Below are positions 57,619 to 64,000 of a stretch of DNA of 64,000 nucleotides, piece after piece. The stretch spans positions 868,001 to 932,000 of the forward strand of contig JAXBDG010000010.1 in NCBI GenBank assembly GCA_036320915.1, given 5' to 3'. Below the pieces are notes generated by a model that ran no database searches, was not told the DNA's origin, and worked only from the letters and a program-made list of their open reading frames with translations. Position numbers and translations under genes: made by a program. The DNA comes from Linnemannia elongata. Its lineage: Eukaryota > Mortierellomycota > Mortierellomycetes > Mortierellales > Mortierellaceae. Within the stretch, counting starts at the first letter, position 1; each line of letters opens with the position of its first letter.

Positions 57619-60109
57619 ATGACATTCAACGAGAACCACCCTCACCTGTCAGCCATTGGCGACTTCGTCTCCAAGATCGGGGACAAGATCAATGGCCTGC
57701 TGGGCAATGAGACCACCAAGGTCGAAGAAGAAGAGGTTGTCGAAGTCAACGATCGCGAGAACATCGTCGTCGACCCCCTTTTCGAGGACCAGGACCAATG
57801 TGACGACTGCAAGGTCGAGGCCGGCCGTCAAGATTACAGCCTTATCAACCCTTCCAGTCAGTTCAAGTGCGGACCCATCCTTCGCTACCAAGATATCCAC
57901 ACCGAACGCCGTCGCTGGATCGGATCGATCCTGATTGTCACCGACAAGGAAGAACAACCCCCTCGTCTCGTCCTTCGCGATCCCACCAAGGCCCGAGTCG
58001 GCTTCTCACACCCTCGACAGCTCGACGATTGGGAGGGAAATCGCTTCTACCGGTACGATATTCAGTTGCAATTGATGGCACATCGCGAGAAGAAGATCGA
58101 GTACTGGTTTGAGAAAGAGAATGGCGAGAAGGTGGCCGAGCCCCAAAAGTGGAACTTTTACGTCCCTGCGCTGGAGGAGGGCCACAACTGGGCCTTCTAC
58201 TCTTGCAACGGCTTCACCTCCGATGTTGCTGACCCCGAAGGTGATTTCCATGGCGCCAACCCATTGTGGAACGACCTGTTGGCGGCCCATGACCAGAAAC
58301 CCTTCCACACCATGATTGGAGGCGGAGACCAGATCTACAATGACGATGTGCTCGAGACGCCCGAGATGGTTGAATGGCTCAAGATGGACGGCGATGAGCG
58401 TATCACGCTCGAGTTCAATAACGAGAAGCGGTACGCGGTCGAGAAGTACTACTTTGAGCACTATGTGCAGCATTTCACCACTGGCTCCTACTCCAAGGCT
58501 CTCTCGCTCATCCCCTCTGTCAACACCTGGGATGATCACGACATCATCGATGGCTATGGCTCCTACCCTCCCAAGTACCAAACCTGCGAGGTCATGCAAG
58601 GTAAGCATAACACGGAAACTCACTCTTCTCAATGGCTGACATGCAAAGCTCATTGATCCATTCGTTCACTCATCATACTTATTTCGATTTCGAGCCCAAT
58701 CACTCGACGCTCTCTTAACAAGGTCTCGCAAGCGAAAGATGGTAACCAAATCTCACCTATCTATTTTATTCCTTCTTATGATAGGCATTGGTTCGTCTGC
58801 ATCGAGATTCTACTTGCTCTTCCAGCAACATGCCAACGCCAACACGACACACCACGCTGGACTCCAAACTTCGGCCTCCGGCAAGGGCTGGAACTGCATC
58901 ACCCACCTGGGCAAGCGTACCTTGGTGGTTTTGCCCGACACCCGTTCAGAGCGCTCCAAGGAGATGATTCTCTCGAACGAGACCTACGAGATGCTCGAGA
59001 CCGAGATCCGATCCAAGCTGTTGCCAACCACCAAGCATCTTGTCATTGTCCTCGGAACCCCTCTTGTCTACCCTGCCCTGAAGTTCTTTGAGGATGCCCT
59101 GGAGAAGCTCGGCGACAAGCTGTCTCGTGGAAGCGTCATTGGCAAGGTCTTTGGTAAATGCAAGGCCTTTGAGAACGTCCTTGGACAGTTTGGACCCGAG
59201 CTCTTGGACGACCTGGTAAGCATGTCACTCATATTTTTATTTTGGGAGTTTTTTAGTTGCCAATTGATACAATCAGCTCTATATCTCCTTTCTCACACGT
59301 ACATGCCGTCCCACCTTTGTATCTCTTGTCCTTTTTCATAACACTCAGGTTGACTCATGGGCATGCACAGTTCACACGGAAGAGAAGAGGAAGATGGTCG
59401 AAATGTTACAGGCTATTGCTGTTGAGCGCAGTGTTCGTGTCACCTTTGTCGGAGGCGATGTAAGTGTCATGTCTGTCGCCGTCACACTCAATTTTCTATT
59501 TGGCTACAACCAAGATCACTACCCTTTCTCACCCGGACATCGTTTTGTATCTTTCCTTCTCCTTACTACAGGTCCATGTTGGAGGCGCTGGTCGCTTGTT
59601 TGGCAAGGAAAGTCAGGACCGTTTGACTGATCCCTATGACATGGTACAGATTGTCTCTTCCGCCATTGTCAAGTAAGTCACTTTTTTTTTCGTTTGTCTT
59701 ACTTTACATTGATTGAGACAGAACTGTACACTTTTTTTTTCGCGGTATGGTACATACCAACTAAGATCTTCCGTTACTTTTATTTATTGGTCTTTCCAGT
59801 GCTCCCCCTCCCGGTGCTGTCATCACTGCACTCCACACCTGCTCCAAGACCTACAGTCTGAACGACTCTACATCCGAACAGATGACCGAGATTTTCCATG
59901 AAGATGTCGACGGTAGCCCATTAGAGAAGAAAAAGTTGCTCAACCGTCGCAACTGGTGCGAAGTCCGTGAACTCGTTGGAGATCACCATCACCAGAAGCA
60001 GCACCAAGAAGACCAGTTGCAATTCACCTTGCGTGTTGAGAACTTGGACCATGTTGGTGTCACAAAGTACCCCATTGTCGTTGACTACTTGCATACTCGC
60101 GAGGATTAA
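57619..60109 (+). CDS. PhoD-like metallophosphatase
   Basis: Five exons: 57619-58600, 58785-59215, 59349-59459, 59572-59672 and 59800-60109, phases consistent, 644 residues. The PhoD-like fold uses a two-metal (Fe/Ca in bacterial PhoD) centre to cleave phosphoesters. Visible metal-ligand blocks are GGGDQIYNDD (D237), TWDDHDIIDGYG (D305-D308) and FVGGDVHVGG (D508, H510, split by an intron). An N-terminal region of about 80 residues has an acidic segment (VEEEEVVEVND), and residues 90-180 form a beta-rich domain (IRSL-like RRRWIGSILIVTD, NRFYRYDIQL). There is no signal peptide or membrane segment, so it is probably intracellular, unlike secreted bacterial PhoD. Fungi carry several such proteins of unknown substrate. 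Convergent with the cupredoxin-like gene (203 bp between stops). A single-exon reading of each piece is open only locally; splicing is required. Confidence 0.88.
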
Positions 60110-60312
60110 AGCAATACCTGCCAGTAAAGAATATAGAAGTGCAAAAAATGAGAGTGCAAACTTGGATGTGATATTTACAATTGCTGTTTAATTATGTACA
60201 ACGTTGGCGTTTCTACTTGATACTGTGTTTGCCTTGTTCTCTCAATCAATTATTGCATCTGTTTGCTGGGGTGAGGTGAGAGAGTGAAACGATACTTCAT
60301 TGAGCTTTGGAC

Positions 60313-60822
60313 TTAGAGAACGAGGGCTCCAATGAAGGCAGCAACTCCGAGGAAGACGGAGGACTCGGGAGTCAAGTAAGGGGCACCATTGGGCTTGTTG
60401 GTGGGGGAAGTAATGGGCGCAGCAGTCGTGGAACCAGTGGCAGTGGCGGTGCCGCTGGAACCTCCGTTACCGGCAGTTCCGACGTTAATGGTTCCGACGG
60501 CACCCTTGACACAATTGGCACCGATACCGTCCTTGTAGTTGATAGCACCGGCGGTGGGGAAGGTGCGCATGTAGGCCTGGCCCTTTGTCTTGCGGCCTGA
60601 GTTGAAGCCTCCGGCGAGGTTGTTGCAGGTACGCGCACCGGCGGTGGTCTGGACGATGGCATGGTCGGCACCGTCGTTGTTGGGCCAGCGGACAGAGTCA
60701 CCGGGGGCGATGTTGAGCTCCTGGGGGGAGAAGAGGCCGTTGACGACGTTGACGTCCCAGGTCTTGGCGGCAAGAGCGGGGGCAACGAAGAGGGCTGCGA
60801 CGGAGAGGGCGGTGATCTTCAT
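60313..60822 (-). CDS. GPI-anchored cupredoxin-like protein lacking copper ligands
   Basis: Single exon, 169 residues. Signal peptide MKITALSVAALFVAPALA; the mature domain starts KTWDVNVVNGLFSPQELNIA with GDSVRW, as in fungal plastocyanin-like domains; then a Ser/Thr/Gly/Ala linker (GTATATGSTTAAP) and a hydrophobic end (SVFLGVAAFIGALVL) typical of GPI attachment. Of the four type-1 copper ligands, only the first His (H54 in DHAIVQ) is in place. The usual Cys, His and Met of the C-terminal loop read as K97, N103 and A108, while the structural disulfide pair (C66, C104) is kept. So this is a copper-free member, like early nodulin-like proteins of plants, and probably a surface adhesin or wall protein rather than an electron carrier. 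ATG 60822 is set by the signal peptide. Confidence 0.82.
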   Translation of the reverse strand: MKITALSVAALFVAPALAAKTWDVNVVNGLFSPQELNIAPGDSVRWPNNDGADHAIVQTTAGARTCNNLAGGFNSGRKTKGQAYMRTFPTAGAINYKDGIGANCVKGAVGTINVGTAGNGGSSGTATATGSTTAAPITSPTNKPNGAPYLTPESSVFLGVAAFIGALVL

Positions 60823-60955
60823 GATTGTTATGTGTTGTGTGTTGATGGTGGTGGTGGCGGGGTTAAGAGAGTACGAGCGATAGGGCGATGAAGGAGTATT
60901 AGTTTTAGAGTAGAGTGTTGGTGAAAAAAGTGAGAATAGATGGAAGTCGTTGTCG

Positions 60956-60962
60956 TTTTATA
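60956..60962 (-). promoter_or_regulatory. TATA box of the cupredoxin-like gene
   Basis: TATAAAA on the minus strand, about 135 bp before the ATG at 60822. Confidence 0.55.
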
Positions 60963-61286
60963 GTTCTTTTTTCCCCTATATTTGTCTTGGTAGGGTTGCA
61001 GTGATGTCTGTGCGACCTATTAATTGTTCATTTTTCTATATGTGTAATCTTCATTACACAACACGCGACGTGTACCTCATTGAAAAAAAGGAAAAAAATG
61101 TTTCGAAGTTTGGTTTCGAATCGGATGAATGAACCCTGCACATCATCGATGGCCACTCGCTCATATTCAATTGAACCGCAACGGCCTTGCTTCGCCCCGG
61201 AATGGGCACCCTCACGCAAAGCAACGACGACACAATTATTTCGCGATTTCACCTTTTTGTGGGCTTGTGAGACATTTGTGTCAACC

Positions 61287-61317
<31 letters not shown>

Positions 61318-62049
61318 TTCTACAGAAACACTCCCTCACGCACAATGCACTCGGATCAGCGGTGAAAAAAAAAGAAGCTAACTCGCCAGCTTGGGATATG
61401 CTGCTGCAACTGTCTCTGACTTAGCATTAAGAAACACGTTTGTCGATCCTTTTTTTTTCTTTGCATCCATGATTCCACTCTGAACCAATGACGTCGCGAA
61501 TTTTTTTTTCTAAACCCAAACGCGTACTGTGGCAGTTTCGCGTATGTACGGTTCGACGTTAGGCACACTATACATTGCAGCAACCAAGTAAGCAGCGCGG
61601 GATGGATATGATCTGACCTATCATTGCTCTCTCATAAGCTGGCGCCAAAGGAAAAGAAAAATACTCCAGGCCTAGACGTGAGCTCATTTCTTCCTATTTT
61701 TCCGCAATTAAGCAATTATGAGATGAAAGAACCAGATAGCGGTTCATGGGTACTGCATGGCTGATACAGCATAGCATGGATAACTTTCTCCTTTATATCA
61801 CGACTCTAGATTTGGGGTATTGATAATTGCTTCGCCCAAGAGGCCATTAAGTCTTTCGTTGTGCGAGTAAAAATTATGAGAAAATCATAAAGTGAGATAT
61901 TTGCTTCCTCCATCACATTAAAACCTCACACCTGCAAACATCCGACTGTGAGTCGAGTTCGCCTGCTTGTTTTGCTTCCATAGACCCCTCGAACATTTTT
62001 TTCTTATCTTCAGCTGGTTCTTTTTTTCTGTACAAGCTGTTTCTTCAAA

Positions 62050-62099
62050 ATCACGTGATCCTACCAGTAATTTTGCATTAAAAACAGGTATCACGTGAT
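62050..62099. promoter_or_regulatory. two ATCACGTGAT palindromes 40 bp apart
   Basis: Perfect 10-bp palindromes ATCACGTGAT at 62050-62059 and 62090-62099, upstream of tRNA-Asn. The core CACGTG is the target of Cbf1/bHLH factors in other fungi; the factor here is unknown. Confidence 0.5.
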
Positions 62100-62149
62100 G
62101 CAATAATATTTGCTATCTAAATATGTAAGAAAAAAAGGGTTAACATCGA

Positions 62150-62223
62150 GCTTCTGTGGCGCAATTGGTTAGCGCGTCTGACTGTTAATCAGGAGGTTGG
62201 TGGTTCAAGCCCACCCAGGAGCG
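62150..62223 (+). tRNA. tRNA-Asn (GTT)
   Basis: 74 nt with no intron. The acceptor stem GCTTCTG pairs with CAGGAGC (one G-U) and is followed by discriminator G. The D arm is GCGC/GCGC around AATTGGTTA, the anticodon arm TCTGA-CTGTTAA-TCAGG gives anticodon GTT, and the T arm is GGTGG-TTCAAGC-CCACC. A box (TGGCGCAATTGG) and B box (GGTTCAAGC) are intact. Transcription would stop at the T run 62228-62232. Confidence 0.95.
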
Positions 62224-62658
62224 TTTCTTTTTGCTTTTTGTTCCTTCGGCTTCGCGACAGAGTGGTGTTTGACTCGTGGGATGCCTCATACTTTTTCTTG
62301 CAAAGATGGTGAGCTGTGTCTATTTCAGTCCGCTTGTATCACGACACGTTCTCTTTTTTTTTGTCATGTATGTAAAGAGTGACGCGAGGGCAAGGGGTTT
62401 TCTTTTGTTTGTTTTCTATTAGGGAGAGCGACCCTTTCTACTCGTGTTTGTTTTGTTAGCACCGCCTAATCGTAATAACCTTCCTGTTCAAAATAGCCAC
62501 AGCATGAATAACAATCCCTTTGGGAATGTGTACCGAAGGGAGTGGCAATGTTTGTGTTGCTTCCTTGCTTGCATCCATTCTCAATCCACAGCCAACCTTA
62601 CTTGCTGAGAAAAAAAAAACATAAAAGGTGGCTCCCTTCAGGAACTCTTTGTTTTCTT

Positions 62659-62707
<49 letters not shown>

Positions 62708-64000
62708 CACGTTGTCTTGTAACACTTCACAAAAATGCCTTTTTCCCTTTCCCCCAACATCCTAAACCGTCACCAAGCACAATGGGAATCACTTTCAGTG
62801 GCCTCGTAACATGCTCGTTCCTCCCTTCCTCCTCAACGCCGCCCCATCCAAGAAGTTGTCGCCAGTATCATCAGCAAGTCGTATAAACATGATAGTGCTC
62901 TCCTTTACCGGTTCAATGCTTGTATTCGTTCTCAACCCTAAATACCCTTCATCTCCTCCCAGTTCACCTAATTTGTAAAAAACAAAAATAAGCTTTCCTT
63001 CACACTTTCATGTATTACAGGGTTCTCGTTTCACAAGAATTACTCTGTATTTTATGCGAATAACGATGTCTTGTGCATAAGCCTATCCGTATCTTTCCCT
63101 CGTCTCTCTATGCTGTGCTTTACAGAAAAAAAAACAAGAAATGACCAAAAAAAACCAAAAAAGTAACCCAGCCCATGTCCAATTGCTCATCCTCACAAGC
63201 AAGTGGCGGTGCAGAGTAGCTAAAAATACACCATGTGGAGAAATGTGGCGTTATGGGTTAGAGAGAGAGATTGTCGTGCTTTTTGATGTGAACTGTCTTC
63301 GTCTCATCGTGTCACGGAGCGAACTGACGGCCATGAAGCAGCACCCCTATTTAAACTCACCCAGCAATTAGACCCCTATGTTAATTGGACCCAGTCTCGA
63401 TGACAATAACAACTGGAGGTTCTTGAATGTCTTGGTACTCATCTACAAGGGTCATTCTAATTAGCAGACGTAAGAAATAGGGTGATAGTAATCCACAAAG
63501 GTCCCTCTGGTTTGCTAACGTGGAAGGATGGAGAACGGTGACTCAGGGGCGTGTAATTGCTGCTATCATCGCCGAACGTGACGGAAGGATCTTTCTCGTA
63601 CAATGTCCCAGGAGAAAGGGTAGTTGGGATGATGATAATAATAAAACAAGTGGTCGTTGCCGACGCACTATTTTTACATACAAAAAGCAGAGCTCGTCAA
63701 TGGGTACCACCATGTCATTAGGTTGTTCTTCAATGGCGTCAACACACAATACCCAGGATTGTGCCCTTTTGTGGTTATTAACAAGCATCAATGGCGGTGC
63801 ATCATTTGAAAAGAACTGTGTGTTTCTACGCCTCCTCCCCTATGATCTCGCTCACAAGACCCAGCCACAATTTTTGTTCTATTTCCCGGCAAGCATCAGC
63901 AGCTGCAGCGGCTAATAACATTGTTGTACAAATAACAAGGAGAGTGCTTTCCCGCCCATCTCCCATCCCCCGGCAGACAAGATACCTGTTTGAAGGTTTT
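62224..64000. other. gene-free right edge
   Basis: T-rich and C/T-rich DNA with a CT microsatellite (62667-62700). A 131-residue + frame (63520-63915) and an 82-residue minus frame overlap it at 63543-63791; neither shows a domain. No supported gene. Confidence 0.45.
62228..62232 (+). terminator. Pol III terminator of tRNA-Asn
   Basis: TTTTT begins 5 nt after the tRNA 3' end, the usual RNA polymerase III stop signal. Confidence 0.8.

Larger units (their letters stand above)
60823..62149. other. gene-free region between cupredoxin-like gene and tRNA
   Basis: The left end is the minus-strand promoter. A 27-nt A run lies at about 61288-61314. No coding evidence. Two identical CACGTG palindromes stand at the right end, before the tRNA. 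Confidence 0.5.

Noticed and set aside
63520..63915. 131-residue + frame near the right end
   Set aside because: No domain; an overlapping minus frame is equally open.
1..64000. Transposons, LTRs, CRISPR arrays, viral or toxin genes
   Set aside because: No reverse transcriptase, transposase, long terminal repeats, repeat-spacer arrays or viral genes were recognised by eye.

Overview
The window reads as nuclear DNA of an early-diverging filamentous fungus, most likely Mucoromycota and probably Mortierellomycotina. Coding exons are GC-richer than their flanks. Introns follow GTAAGT...YAG rules. Gene-free DNA is full of polypyrimidine/polypurine tracts, poly-A runs and microsatellites. The gene set is typical of a free-living fungus: SAP30, a PHO80-type cyclin, a Whi3/Scw1-type RNA-binding protein, AP-1 mu and eEF2. 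It also holds genes with a patchy fungal distribution (kaptin, TMEM135, MscL, a PhoD-type phosphatase). The phylum is an inference from this mix and was not tested by any search. I assembled all exon structures by hand from splice sites, reading phase and family similarity.

Layout. 0.8-7.5 kb: a tandem pair of five-exon TMEM135-like membrane protein genes. 8.6-9.4 kb: a secreted acidic protein of unknown function. 10.7-12.1 kb (-): a type II membrane protein resembling PC-esterase/O-acyltransferases but lacking the expected catalytic residues. 14.4-19.2 kb (+): translation elongation factor 2, with a 2.1-kb leader intron. 19.7-23.5 kb (-): a kaptin-like protein, divergent from a SAP30-like HDAC-complex subunit (23.9-24.8 kb). 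25.7-27.3 kb (-): a doubtful multi-exon transcript ending beside a strong hairpin. 28.1-31.5 kb (-): a PHO80-like cyclin with a large low-complexity insertion in the cyclin box. 34.4-36.1 kb (-): an MscL mechanosensitive channel with a bacterial-style zinc ribbon and a 17-nt microexon. 39.6-42.6 kb (+): a Sel1-repeat protein. 43.3-45.4 kb (-): AP-1 mu. 46.1-47.7 kb: a divergent pair of small secreted proteins sharing an otherwise unfamiliar 27-residue motif. 48.3-50.1 kb (-): a disordered protein. 52.3-54.8 kb (-): a two-RRM protein. 57.6-60.1 kb (+): a PhoD-type phosphatase, convergent with a GPI-anchored cupredoxin-like protein that has lost its copper ligands. 62.15 kb (+): tRNA-Asn(GTT).

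The genes do not form an operon or an obvious biosynthetic cluster. Functional links are loose: nutrient and growth signalling (kaptin is part of the TORC1-regulating KICSTOR complex in animals; PHO80-type cyclins; PhoD phosphatase; Whi3), trafficking (AP-1), chromatin (SAP30), and cell surface or secreted proteins. I saw no transposon, CRISPR array or viral sequence. The most novel-looking items are the shared motif of the divergent secreted pair, the MscL gene architecture, and the apparently inactive members of two enzyme/metal-binding families.
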